From positions 62,001 through 126,000 of the forward strand of contig NZ_JACVAB010000009.1 of assembly GCF_014851585.1 (NCBI RefSeq): 64,000 bases of DNA. Direction: 5' to 3'. The position numbers were made by a program, and so were the translations under genes. Of this stretch, positions 10,401 to 18,228 are shown one piece after another (positions within the stretch are counted from its first letter, which is position 1; each line of letters begins with the position of its first letter). Under the pieces are notes generated by a model that was not told where the DNA came from, ran no database searches, and saw only the letters and a program-made list of their open reading frames with translations. The DNA is from Agrobacterium sp. AGB01. GTDB lineage: Bacteria; Pseudomonadota; Alphaproteobacteria; Rhizobiales; Rhizobiaceae.

Positions 10401-13400
10401 CCACCTTTGTCCGTATAAACGGTCTGGCTGCCACGCGGCAGCAGGCCCAGAATACCATCTCCATAGTGCGCAACCAGCATTGCTTCGTCAAAACGGATAT
10501 CGGCCAGATGATCAGGCATCTCGCCGTCACCGAGCCAGCGGCGGTTGCTCATCAGCTCGGTCGCCCGGTAGTACCCTTCGGTGTTAACCTGCTGTTCCAC
10601 TTGGGCGCGCACCGTTGCCTTTTCTTGTGCGTAGGCTTTGTCCTGTTCACGTCGCACCGGCTGCATCACGCTTTGCAGCATTTCCGCACTTGCTTCGTCC
10701 TCGCTTTGCTGGCGTGTGGCTGTAAATTCGGCATATGCCGCCTCGGAAAGCCCCATGGCTTCTGCGGAGGAAAACACAGGGCCGCTTTCGCCAGCGTCCA
10801 GACGTGCCATTTCCAGCTGGCCGTCACTGACCAGCATGCGGTTAAACACTTCCGCGACCTCGGGGCTGGTTTTCCCGTTAACAGCTGCGCTGTTCACGTA
10901 GGCCGTCGTCAACCATTTTCGAGCGGTTTCAAATGTGCCAGCAAGTTCGGGTGAGGGCACTTTGCCTTCCAGCATGTATGTCTGAAAGTCACGACTGAAC
11001 TGTGTTTGTAGGCCGCTGTCGACTACCGCCGTTTTTGCCGTATTGTCGGTCGAAGCCGTACCAAGAATGGTCGCGCCATCGGTCGCGGCAATGTCGTTGT
11101 TATCAACTGCTTGTGCATCAGCCTCTGCAACGTTCTTTGCGCTTTGACCCCACCAGTCATTCAGCTGGGCCATTGCCGCCACCGCCGTCGGCTCACCCTC
11201 GTCAGCCATGTCCCGGATATAATTGGTGAACTGGCCAACTACGCCTGCAAGACCAGCGCTGGAGAAGGCCGTAATACCACCGGCTCCCATCCCCCCTAAA
11301 GATCGGCTTTCCGATGCGGACGCGCGTTTGCCTCCGGCTTTGTCCTGAGGCAGGGGTTGCACATCACCATTTTCCTGGGGCAGGGCATGGGCTTTGCCGT
11401 CTTCACTGGGCAGTGGTTGTGCATCGCCTTTTTTGACCGGCGTCAATTTAACACCGTCACCGTTCTTGGCGCGTGTGTCATCAGTCGCCGGTTGTGATAA
11501 GGCTTCGAGATCCATGTCGGCCGGATATTTAGCTGGCGCGTCAAAAGTAAATGTTTGCGGACCTGTCTTCTTCAAGTTCATAAAAACCACTGTCCCATCG
11601 AACAATAGTTTACCATAGAGGATAGCTGGCTCGTCGCGGGCGGGTTGACCGCTGGAAATGTCACTCGGCACCACATCAGTTTCGGCGGCTTGATAGGCCT
11701 TTCGATCCTCAATCAGAGCATCACTGAGTGTCTTATTAAAATTTTTGAGATGTTCCTGAGCCTTGGTGTAGGACATGGCGTCCGGCGTAAAACGCATTTG
11801 TTTTTTTATCGCTGCGTTATCGGGGTCGTCTGCTACGCGTCCAGCAAATTTGGCGGTAGAAATTTTTATATCACCACCGCTGCTGCGGGCTTCATCAAAT
11901 TGCTGCCTAGTTAAGCCTATTTTTTCAGCAAGTTCGTAGGGGTCGCGACCCTCTGTTTCCAGCAGGTTGGCCAGTTTATTTGCATCCACGTACATGTTTT
12001 CCGCGGGTGTGCCTTCGGTTGCCTGCTCTACTCGGCGCTCAAACCCCTCGGGGGAGAGCTGTCGAAGGTTAGAATCCTGTGCTTTCTGTGATAATTCATC
12101 TATCACAGAAAGAGTTAAATTGGCTGCCGAAGCTTTTCGTCGATCTATAAATGCCTTAGCTGTGGCTGTACCCATGTTGTGAGGCAAACCCGCCAAATTT
12201 TGAAGTCCAGCTGAGAGAATTTCGCCCCATTTTATATCTTGCCCCGCAGCAAGGCGTGCAAAATATTCGCCAACAGAACCACCAATCACATCTGTTGCTG
12301 ATGAGGAGAACGTCTTGGTGACGACGTTTTTAACGGGCAGTCTATTACCTACGCCTTGTGTAATAACTGACACACCGCCGATAACGACACCTCGAAAAAA
12401 ACCTCTGTTAATAGCGTCTCTCATCAAGTGAGGATCGTCGATGAGGCGTTGAAAATCTTCGGGTTTGCTTAGATTCAAACCCTTTTCAACTAAAAAGTCT
12501 GCGGCCGACTTGTTTCTTTCGGTCATGTAGGATGTGCCGAATTGTAAGCCTGTAATGAAAGCAGGATTTTTAGTTAGGAGCGTAGCTCCTCCAACGACGA
12601 AAAGCTGTGGCGTGGTCTCGCCGAACGTTTCGGCAGACCACACCAGAAACCCGAAAGGATTGTCTATGAGTGTCGACCCAACATTCCCCAATGTCTGGCC
12701 AAATGTAGCATCGTCGACAAACATGGTTTTCTGGGCATCCGTGGCCCAAACGGACTTCGGGGCATTTTTTATTGCCTCCTGATTGGCCGCAACTTTAGCA
12801 CCGTAATATCCGGCACTTTCTTCGTCATTTGTATCGATGAGGTCAGCATAGCGGGCGTCAATGTATCGGGTAGCAGCATTAAAATAGTTGCTCGGAATTA
12901 ATCTAAACCCTCTCTCACCTCTCTCCTCAGACGCTAAGAGCTCGTCAAAAGACATTTGGCGGTCTAGGTGTCTACCCAGCGTAGTTTCAAACAGATGTTG
13001 ATTGTATATTAGGGCTGTACCATCGATCGCCCGAATTCCTGTGTTTACTATCGCTCCCCAAATATTATCGGGTGGTGTAGCTTCGGAGACGCGCTTATCT
13101 GCTTTTGTGGTTTTGTTGTCTTGAGTACTTTCCGAACCATCGTTTGATCTGCGTATAAAAGAGTTAAGATTGCGAGGTTCGCGTTCAAATCCCTCTGCCT
13201 GACGTTCAGTCGATTGCTGCAAAAAATCCGGACTGAAAATAGCGGGAAGCGACTGCGACAAAGCTTGTTTTTCGAAGCGCCTGTTGGCGAGAAACGCAAT
13301 ATCAACATCCCCTGGCCGAGGAGCGCGTACTTTAACGCTGTTGGCAAAGTCATTATCTGAGCTGTGTATAAATGAGTTGAGATCGCGAGGTTCGCGTTCA

Positions 13401-13990
13401 AATCCCTCCGCCTGACGTTCAGTCGATGGCTGCAAAAAATCCGGACTGAAAATAGCGGGAAACGACTGCGACGAAGCTTGCTTTTTGAAGCGACTGTCGA
13501 CAAGAAACGCAATATCCGTCATCCCTGATTGACGGTACATTCTGTTCATATTTTCGGAAAAATCTGCGTCTGGTCTGACGGGGAGCTTACTAGGGGCATT
13601 ATATAAACGCGGTGTACGGTCAGTTTTTGGCGTGACGATAGTGGATATCGTCTCGCCAACTGTGTCCCACCAGGCTAGATCGGGCAGTTCATTTTTGCCC
13701 GAAGCCAGCGCGATCTCATTTCCTTTGACCCATGACGCAAAACGTGGAGATTTTTGTAAAAGGTCGTGAAGCCTTATCTCATCAATCTCGGACTGAAATT
13801 CATCCTCATGTCCAATCAGGAGGTAGAGCGGCGGTTGCTGTTTTCCGGTCACTTGCGCATAGTCTTGTGCGAGCTTGTGCTGTCTCATTATGACATCTGG
13901 ACTTTCGTCCACTGGTTGCGTAGCTGTAACTGGACCAATGCCAGCTTGCGTGTTTTGCTCTTGCGTTTCCGTGTCTGGCTTATTTTCCAA
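7430..13990 (-). CDS. Giant internal virion / DNA-ejection protein (large polyvalent type)
   Basis: A 2186-residue protein, by far the largest in the window. The likely start is TTG 13990, preceded by a good AGGAGAGG site; the nearby ATG is out of frame. The N-terminal third contains a duplicated 71-residue unit (about 159-210 and 230-281). Around residues 640-750 lies a stretch typical of phage large polyvalent proteins (NMYVDANKLANLLE ... SSGGDIKISTAKFAGRVA). A linker of repeated PLP motifs follows at about 850-890. The C-terminal third is helical (FAKNNVTAASLATELGS, WMMQRLNYQMVEVPVWLAGY). In podoviruses the huge protein at this place (T7 gp16 counterpart) travels in the capsid and helps form the conduit for DNA entry. 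No lytic transglycosylase signature was recognised. Confidence 0.8.
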   Translation of the reverse strand: MENKPDTETQEQNTQAGIGPVTATQPVDESPDVIMRQHKLAQDYAQVTGKQQPPLYLLIGHEDEFQSEIDEIRLHDLLQKSPRFASWVKGNEIALASGKNELPDLAWWDTVGETISTIVTPKTDRTPRLYNAPSKLPVRPDADFSENMNRMYRQSGMTDIAFLVDSRFKKQASSQSFPAIFSPDFLQPSTERQAEGFEREPRDLNSFIHSSDNDFANSVKVRAPRPGDVDIAFLANRRFEKQALSQSLPAIFSPDFLQQSTERQAEGFEREPRNLNSFIRRSNDGSESTQDNKTTKADKRVSEATPPDNIWGAIVNTGIRAIDGTALIYNQHLFETTLGRHLDRQMSFDELLASEERGERGFRLIPSNYFNAATRYIDARYADLIDTNDEESAGYYGAKVAANQEAIKNAPKSVWATDAQKTMFVDDATFGQTLGNVGSTLIDNPFGFLVWSAETFGETTPQLFVVGGATLLTKNPAFITGLQFGTSYMTERNKSAADFLVEKGLNLSKPEDFQRLIDDPHLMRDAINRGFFRGVVIGGVSVITQGVGNRLPVKNVVTKTFSSSATDVIGGSVGEYFARLAAGQDIKWGEILSAGLQNLAGLPHNMGTATAKAFIDRRKASAANLTLSVIDELSQKAQDSNLRQLSPEGFERRVEQATEGTPAENMYVDANKLANLLETEGRDPYELAEKIGLTRQQFDEARSSGGDIKISTAKFAGRVADDPDNAAIKKQMRFTPDAMSYTKAQEHLKNFNKTLSDALIEDRKAYQAAETDVVPSDISSGQPARDEPAILYGKLLFDGTVVFMNLKKTGPQTFTFDAPAKYPADMDLEALSQPATDDTRAKNGDGVKLTPVKKGDAQPLPSEDGKAHALPQENGDVQPLPQDKAGGKRASASESRSLGGMGAGGITAFSSAGLAGVVGQFTNYIRDMADEGEPTAVAAMAQLNDWWGQSAKNVAEADAQAVDNNDIAATDGATILGTASTDNTAKTAVVDSGLQTQFSRDFQTYMLEGKVPSPELAGTFETARKWLTTAYVNSAAVNGKTSPEVAEVFNRMLVSDGQLEMARLDAGESGPVFSSAEAMGLSEAAYAEFTATRQQSEDEASAEMLQSVMQPVRREQDKAYAQEKATVRAQVEQQVNTEGYYRATELMSNRRWLGDGEMPDHLADIRFDEAMLVAHYGDGILGLLPRGSQTVYTDKGGLDPDDVASIFGYGSGDELLRFMVMAPSRNDRIDSETARIMRERHGDPLYDGTADLKAMDAIHNDRRGQLLEIELKALGRLSNTTQNTTLKEAHASAVSMMSTMSVADAMESRRFLAAERRAAEEAERLGVQLSAGSTVDPATSVTMQNGDAAVDADISTGTSADKNETAKKLYTAKKRQLLNHALYVESRKIAHEVEEMERYVQSVDTPERREQFAVASFHDNGRIDYNSAMDDLLGRYDLNASQSMQASDQLGTWADRQASATGGLDVFIEQMKAAGRENELAITDEVMSSTTRIPYQKLPLQSLRGVVNSIRNLQHIVMRAGKLVDAEQTRDFEQTVSGVLGAFTHTSTGAQQSIGNGTVPAAADTGGTAGTKGYGRPRPYLDPAMNANLVLRDLDGSKKAGTVQAAIKAPVDAASGRLLARKQKAASDLAALYDVYSPAERQDMGRRLHVPALGTSISKWDMIAIALNTGTAENRRQLTDETIAGAFSEQQVVSVLKYLDARDADFVQSVWDYTASFKPDIAAREKRVTGVTPQWVDATPVVIGGKKLAGGYYPLRDNTDDMSQALVAGKFAKAHTSGLHGRQQQGQTAMPLELDMSVLHSHVNELVHDLELSEVVANTGRLLRDERIQAAFIQTGQGADHVMLQGWLRDAATGDTSGAALLSGTARFAKNNVTAASLATELGSSMTQMSGLSEAMTGIGQQQFAVNLQTALRPGVMRRVAALSPYMSSRQGTFENSSGGSNTLLGGLSTWMMQRLNYQMVEVPVWLAGYHQGLDTYRRNEAKAISHADRLVKQLQTSRDGKPSDNAMTSVQEREVETLLTALGALMTAKSRTGENSVPQGGMPVSNDAAEGIALAIDIAALFYTDAVLKAIAHGKSPVGDAVSALSIAETMPFFRDAESPKTGAPRRGKGQRSKDNNGTKRLAGMISASGVLNGIDAAGLMATLNTTGLSFGLPATQISQVLEARMPQTKGGETSLMQLLTTRSA
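13149..13517. repeat. 213-bp-period direct duplication within the giant virion protein gene
   Basis: The stretch from about 13149 to 13304 is repeated at about 13361 to 13517, with a period of 213 bp (71 codons). A shared anchor is GCGAGGTTCGCGTTCAAATC at 13172 and 13385. Both copies keep the frame and encode DIAFL...RF.KQ, FPAIFSPDFLQ or LPAIFSPDFLQ, and TERQAEGFEREPR. The copies differ by scattered substitutions, many of them silent, so both seem to be under selection as protein. Confidence 0.88.
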
Positions 13991-14017
13991 AACATGCCTC
14001 TCCTGTTTAAATGAGGC

Positions 14018-14773
14018 ATGATTACCGGTGTGATGGTTGTGGGGACGAAGGGGATGGGTATCGCAGTCGCGCGCAGCTTTATGGGCTGGTTGGCGTTATT
14101 GATTTATGCGCTGGCGACCCCGGCATCTGCGCAGTCGGCCCCGGGCGTGCCGCCAGAAGGGTACAAACCTCCAGAATTCTGGAACGGTGTGCGGGCGGGT
14201 GACAGTTACGACAAGGTCAAGTCTTTGGCCGGCTGGTATCAGTGTGGCGAGACACCGCGGCCGAAATTGTGCACTGACATCAAGGGGCCGGACAGCAAGC
14301 CTGAAGTGTACGAACTGGAGTTTCAGAATAACAAGGCATACTTGGGTGCACATTATATTCTCAGTGCGCCGCCGGTATGGTCCACCTACAAGCGGTTTAA
14401 TCCCGTGCAGGACGCCAACACCACGCTGTTGGAAATAGGTTCAAATCCAGATTTCATCGATTTTATCAGCGAGCATTACCACGACAGGGCATCCGGTATT
14501 GTCTCCAAAGCGGCCAGACTTCTGGCACCAGAAAATGACGACAAAATTTACAGCATTACTTATGTCAATCGACCTTTTGTAACTGGAGATTACCGCGATC
14601 AAATTGCTTACCGGGAAATACTTCCTGCTGAAACGTTTGTGATGAAAGTGGGGAAGTTTCTCTGGAAATCGCAGCCAGCTACTCGTCTTCGCGTGACGTT
14701 AAGTCCTGCGGATAGGAAAATACTGTTCCCTGAATATTGCATAGACAATTGCAAATCATGGAAATTGCGCTGA
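14018..14773 (+). CDS. Exported protein of unknown function, plus-strand cassette inside the tail operon
   Basis: A frame of up to 251 residues. ATG 14018 is the longest start; ATG 14033 or 14054 are equally possible because none has a clear ribosome site. The N-terminus has a signal peptide (GWLALLIYALATPASAQ), and the mature part is about 210 residues with four Cys residues arranged as C...C in the first third (YQCGETPRPKLC) and YCIDNCKSW at the end. The paired cysteines suggest a periplasmic disulphide-bonded domain. No family was recognised. It is transcribed against the surrounding phage genes, together with the small membrane protein downstream, and looks like a moron or host-derived cassette. 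Confidence 0.7.
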   Translation: MITGVMVVGTKGMGIAVARSFMGWLALLIYALATPASAQSAPGVPPEGYKPPEFWNGVRAGDSYDKVKSLAGWYQCGETPRPKLCTDIKGPDSKPEVYELEFQNNKAYLGAHYILSAPPVWSTYKRFNPVQDANTTLLEIGSNPDFIDFISEHYHDRASGIVSKAARLLAPENDDKIYSITYVNRPFVTGDYRDQIAYREILPAETFVMKVGKFLWKSQPATRLRVTLSPADRKILFPEYCIDNCKSWKLR

Positions 14774-14821
14774 AACGACAGGTACGTTGTTTAATAATGC
14801 CAAAAAATGGGGGAAGCATCG

Positions 14822-15154
14822 ATGAGTGATATGGCTGAAGACATCACAGCAAAAAGAAATTGGAGAGCGGCACGACGCGGAGTGTTGTTGAAACTCGCTG
14901 TGTTGGCGGCTGTCTCACAACTTGTTGTCATGGTTGTCGTAGGACATGTCCCAGCCAATTATCCCAACATGGGCAGGTATCTGGGAAGTCAGGTAGGCTC
15001 GGCGATTGCTTTCTTTCTCTTCGGTTTTGTTGGCTTCCTTATCACGCGGTGTATTCGCTACCGTAGCGGCGTGGCAGATGCTGGTCTAGTTACCGGCGCA
15101 ATATTTACTGTCGTCAGTGCTTATGCGGCAATGCAGGGCATGCTGAATGATTAG
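14822..15154 (+). CDS. Small membrane protein of unknown function (second cassette gene)
   Basis: ATG 14822 (MSDMAEDITAKRNWRAARRG) gives 110 residues; an upstream start at 14807 would add five. The protein has a short basic cytoplasmic N-terminus, then three hydrophobic segments (about 22-42, 58-78 and 84-105), the middle one GSAIAFFLFGFVGFLITRCI. It follows the exported protein by about 50 bp and is closed by a strong hairpin. No family was recognised. Membrane-plus-periplasmic pairs carried by prophages often act in superinfection exclusion or envelope modification, but nothing in the sequence proves this. Confidence 0.68.
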   Translation: MSDMAEDITAKRNWRAARRGVLLKLAVLAAVSQLVVMVVVGHVPANYPNMGRYLGSQVGSAIAFFLFGFVGFLITRCIRYRSGVADAGLVTGAIFTVVSAYAAMQGMLND

Positions 15155-15165
15155 GTACTAATTTT

Positions 15166-15199
15166 AAACGGCCTCGGACAGTGGTGTCCAAGGCCGTTT
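15166..15199. terminator. Strong bidirectional hairpin terminator
   Basis: AAACGGCCTCGGACA at 15166-15180 pairs with TGTCCAAGGCCGTTT at 15185-15199, with one mismatch and a 4-base loop. The stem is bordered by T-runs in both directions (ATTTT before, TTTAATTT after). It ends the plus-strand cassette. On the minus strand it could reduce read-through from the 660-codon gene into the 2186-codon gene. Confidence 0.82.
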
Positions 15200-15264
15200 A
15201 ATTTCGGGATGTGTTGCGTCGTCCGGGTAGGGGGATTTGCGGGTAGTGGTGGCCAATAGGCGCG

Positions 15265-17247
15265 CTACATCCCGCTGTTGTCCAAATACATCCGCCGCAA
15301 CAGATCATCCATAAACGTCCTGATATCTTTGTTTTTGCTGATGTTGTCCTTGTTTGATGTCCCCGGTTCCGCAATGTAGCCGTAAAGCTCCCGCTGTAAG
15401 TCGGCGAGGCGCTTGTAGTCTTGCTCTGTCATCTGCGCCGGAACTTTGACAAAACGCCCATCTTCAAGCCTCTTGAACGTAATCGCCAGAATGCGGCTAT
15501 GCTCGCGTGCTTTCTGCGGGTCGGTGCGTGCCAACTCTTTCCAGCTTGTGACAATTGCCCAGTCTTCGTCGGAAAGATTTTGACGATCATTAAACAGATC
15601 AGACTGCGCAAATTCCAACGGGTCATTCGCAAATTGACGCTGCAATTCGTAAAATCTGCGACTGGCTGTCCGTGGTTGCCCGTTTTTTTGCACGGTTTCG
15701 CTGTGGTCCTGAAGCAACTTTACGCCGAGAGGACCGATAATAAGTTGTTCTTCCGGCGACATTTTCAAAGGGTCAAACCCGTTGTTTGCGGAAATCTGTG
15801 TCATCCCAGATTGCATGATCTCATCGCGCTTATCGTCGATGTTTTTCTGCCCGGTGGTGTAGCTCGTATCGATTGTTTTGCCGGTGGCGGCCCGCTCTTC
15901 GGCATCCCCAATCGCGTCCAGGCTTTGGGCGAGATATGTAATCCCCGGCATGTTGTAATTTGGCAGCTCCACCCGCCGCGCGTCGACATTGCGGGCCGTA
16001 CGAAACCCCAACAGGCTTCGGGAACTCGTCACCCTTGTTGATACCTGGCCGGGTCGGTCGCTTTGTCCGGCAATCATCAGAATGTTGCCATTTCGGTCAT
16101 GTCCCTGAAAAAAGCCGACCTCGGTAGAGCCACTCTCGCCAGATACGACAACGATATCGCCTGGTCGCGGACTGTTGGTCGCCACGCCAAAGTTCAGAAA
16201 TGTTTTGGCTGAAGTGGCCTGCGCGCCATCTGTCAGGGGCGAACCAAGAACATTCTTGACGATATCGACAGACCACGGGGTTGGCGCCGCGTTGCCCGTT
16301 GCATTCTTGCTGAAGTTGGCAAGCGCTTCGAGTGCAAGATGGCGGCCCGACGTGTAGCGCAGATAATCCACTGCCGTGGTTGGTCGAAGCAGTGCAGGGC
16401 TGTCTGGCGGCAATGGTGCGCCGGTGGCAATGTCGACGGAGTTGCGTGTTGCTTTTGCATTCAACACAGCGGGTTTCATTCGCTCCTGCAGGGCAGTTTT
16501 GTCTTTTTCCAAAAGCCGTTCTGAGTGATCCTGCATGTATTTTTCCGCCGCGATCGGATCTGTCTCAGCAATTCGTGTGACGATCCTCGTGAACGCGTCG
16601 GACTGATACTCCGCTTTTTTCCGCTCAATGGTTTCCTTGTCCCAGTTCAGCAATAGGCCAGCTTTTTCGACTGTATCCGCAACCTTTCCCAGTCTCATTT
16701 CGAGTTTGCGGGGCACCAGCCTGTCTTCAACCGCATCATTGATATGACTTTCTATACTGCCGTCGAAAGCGTCGGTAACGGCGGTTTTCTGCTGCCCAAG
16801 GGCATGGTTGATAACGCTCACACCAGTGTCCCGTCGTGTCTCCCGTGACGAGCGCTCGTAAATATCGCGTGCGCCCGGCGGCAACCCTTTGCTGATGTCG
16901 CCATGTTTCTTCTCGGCTTCCTTTTCAAAAGCCGGCCGTGCTTCAATAGCCGCTTTGCCGGTGAGCGATAGAAAACCGCCGGGGCCGTGCAGGGCATTAC
17001 GGTTCCAGTTCGAAAATTCAGTCGTTGCTTCTTTTGCCCTGGTCTCGTCATCAAGCTTTTTCAGGCGAAGGGCGGCTTCATTGAGATTGGTGGCTGCGGT
17101 TTCCATGCCCTTGCCAAGTGCCTGCATGCCACGGCCAACACCCGCGCCAAATGCATCGGCATCGGCGCGGGTTGTGAAGTTTTCGGAATATTCGGGGCGA
17201 AGCGCAACGCGCTGTTGTGTGTCCTGGTAAAGAGGAACAGTCGGCAT
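15265..17247 (-). CDS. Phage internal virion protein with degenerate NlpC/P60-like (TIGR02594-type) domain
   Basis: A 660-residue protein at the place of T7 gp15. The N-terminal half (about 30-275) is helical and rich in Glu, Lys and Ala, suggesting coiled coil. Residues about 322-416 have the block pattern of TIGR02594-type peptidoglycan hydrolases: TPW.., RPGDIVVVS at 361-369, .VGFFQG at 377-382, and SLLGFR at 411-416. The usual catalytic Cys after TPW is Ser326, and the His before VGF is Glu376, so the domain should be inactive. The C-terminal third is again helical. It probably belongs to the ejected core. It ends 18 bp before the gene start of its upstream neighbour's transcript frame is reached, so all these genes lie in one transcript. 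Confidence 0.78.
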   Translation of the reverse strand: MPTVPLYQDTQQRVALRPEYSENFTTRADADAFGAGVGRGMQALGKGMETAATNLNEAALRLKKLDDETRAKEATTEFSNWNRNALHGPGGFLSLTGKAAIEARPAFEKEAEKKHGDISKGLPPGARDIYERSSRETRRDTGVSVINHALGQQKTAVTDAFDGSIESHINDAVEDRLVPRKLEMRLGKVADTVEKAGLLLNWDKETIERKKAEYQSDAFTRIVTRIAETDPIAAEKYMQDHSERLLEKDKTALQERMKPAVLNAKATRNSVDIATGAPLPPDSPALLRPTTAVDYLRYTSGRHLALEALANFSKNATGNAAPTPWSVDIVKNVLGSPLTDGAQATSAKTFLNFGVATNSPRPGDIVVVSGESGSTEVGFFQGHDRNGNILMIAGQSDRPGQVSTRVTSSRSLLGFRTARNVDARRVELPNYNMPGITYLAQSLDAIGDAEERAATGKTIDTSYTTGQKNIDDKRDEIMQSGMTQISANNGFDPLKMSPEEQLIIGPLGVKLLQDHSETVQKNGQPRTASRRFYELQRQFANDPLEFAQSDLFNDRQNLSDEDWAIVTSWKELARTDPQKAREHSRILAITFKRLEDGRFVKVPAQMTEQDYKRLADLQRELYGYIAEPGTSNKDNISKNKDIRTFMDDLLRRMYLDNSGM

Positions 17248-17255
17248 TTAAAACC

Positions 17256-17768
17256 TCACTTGATAAGACCTATTTCTACGGCCTGGTTGTAGGCACTGCC
17301 GGCACCGCCCAGAATGGTGCCGCCGGCAGACAGGAAACCTTCCTTCTTGGCGGCGCTGGCGCGCATGCGGTCCAGTGTTGCGCCAGCGCGCTGGTTGGTA
17401 GCCTGCATGTTGTAGGCATAGGCCTCGCGGTGGGAATTGGTGCGAATGTTCAGCGCGTCGATCTCGCCCATTTTTGCGGTGTCGATAATCGTGTCGAGCG
17501 GCGAGCCGAAGGTCAGGTCAACGCCATTGGCGGCCATTGCAGCGCGCTGGCGGCCCGCAAGCTGCGCGGTCTGCATGCGTTTCTGCTGCTCTTCCTGCTT
17601 GCCGCGCTCCAGCGCGTCCTTCGCCTGTTTGTCGGAAATTTTCGCATTCATTTCCGCAATCTGGGCGTTGTAATTGCTCGCCGCCGCAGTTGCCTTTGAT
17701 TGCTGAATTTGTCCGGCGGCACCCATCAGGGTGGACCCTATCATCAACGTCAGTCCAAGATCACACAT
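17256..17768 (-). CDS. T7 gp14-like virion core protein
   Basis: ATG 17768 overlaps the stop of the upstream gene (ATGTGTGA), and gives 170 residues starting MCDLGLTLMIGSTLMGAAGQ. The layout is typical of the short core protein family: an N-terminal hydrophobic helix, an Ala/Gln/Lys-rich helix (residues about 28-75, NYNAQIAEMNAKISDKQAKD), the conserved AANGVDLTFGSPLDTI segment, and a Gly/Ala-rich C-terminus (LSAGGTILGGAGSAY). Such proteins (T7 gp14, ejection proteins) leave the capsid first and form a pore in the outer membrane. Translational coupling to the gp13-like gene supports membership of the same module. Confidence 0.82.
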   Translation of the reverse strand: MCDLGLTLMIGSTLMGAAGQIQQSKATAAASNYNAQIAEMNAKISDKQAKDALERGKQEEQQKRMQTAQLAGRQRAAMAANGVDLTFGSPLDTIIDTAKMGEIDALNIRTNSHREAYAYNMQATNQRAGATLDRMRASAAKKEGFLSAGGTILGGAGSAYNQAVEIGLIK

Positions 17769-18228
17769 CGGCTGCCTCCATTTCGAAAAGCCGGAATTGA
17801 TGCCCGCCAATGTCGACCGGCTCGAGCAGCCGGAAACCCAGCCATTCCAGCCAGCGAATGGAAACCGTGTTGCGGGCATCCACAAAGTTTCTCAGCACGG
17901 AATAACGCTGCAACAGTTGGTTTGGCCAACCGCTGGAGATGCGCAGAAAGGCGCGGAAGTTTTGCTCCACCGCGTCGGTGCCCAGCAGCCAGGGCGCGCC
18001 AACACCGGCCAGAATGTTGATGTCGCCCACGCCGCCCATTACCTCCGGTTTGCCGTCGAACAGTGCTGTCCAGCAGCAGGAGGATTTGCGGTAGGAAAAG
18101 GAAAGGGCGGCAAGCGGTGTGTGGCCGGATGCGGCAAAAACCTCATCACGGTCTGCCTGTCGCATACGTGCGGCAATGCTGGCGACATGGCAGGGTGCAG
18201 CCTGGACTATCTCGACATTAGCGGCCAA
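17761..18228 (-). CDS. T7 gp13-like protein with GNAT acetyltransferase fold
   Basis: 155 residues. The C-terminal part (FVDARNTVSIRWLEWLGFRL, residues about 115-134) is the characteristic last helix and strand of GNAT acetyltransferases, as found in T7 gp13 and its relatives (DUF2833). The central region has the GVGDINILAGVGAPWLLGT segment that is also conserved in these phage proteins. T7 gp13 is needed for making infectious particles but is not a major component. The start at 18228 overlaps the end of tail tubular B by 11 bp, and its stop overlaps the gp14-like start, so translation is coupled on both sides. Confidence 0.8.
   Translation of the reverse strand: MAANVEIVQAAPCHVASIAARMRQADRDEVFAASGHTPLAALSFSYRKSSCCWTALFDGKPEVMGGVGDINILAGVGAPWLLGTDAVEQNFRAFLRISSGWPNQLLQRYSVLRNFVDARNTVSIRWLEWLGFRLLEPVDIGGHQFRLFEMEAADV

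Noticed and set aside
13172-13200. tRNA-like T-arm wording GTTCGCGTTCAAATCCC
   Set aside because: It lies within the coding duplication of the giant virion gene and no cloverleaf with matching acceptor stem can be drawn.
13992-14019. Inverted repeat ATGCCTC/GAGGCAT between the giant gene and the cassette
   Set aside because: The left arm is part of the ribosome site of the giant gene and the loop is long; regulation is possible but unsupported.
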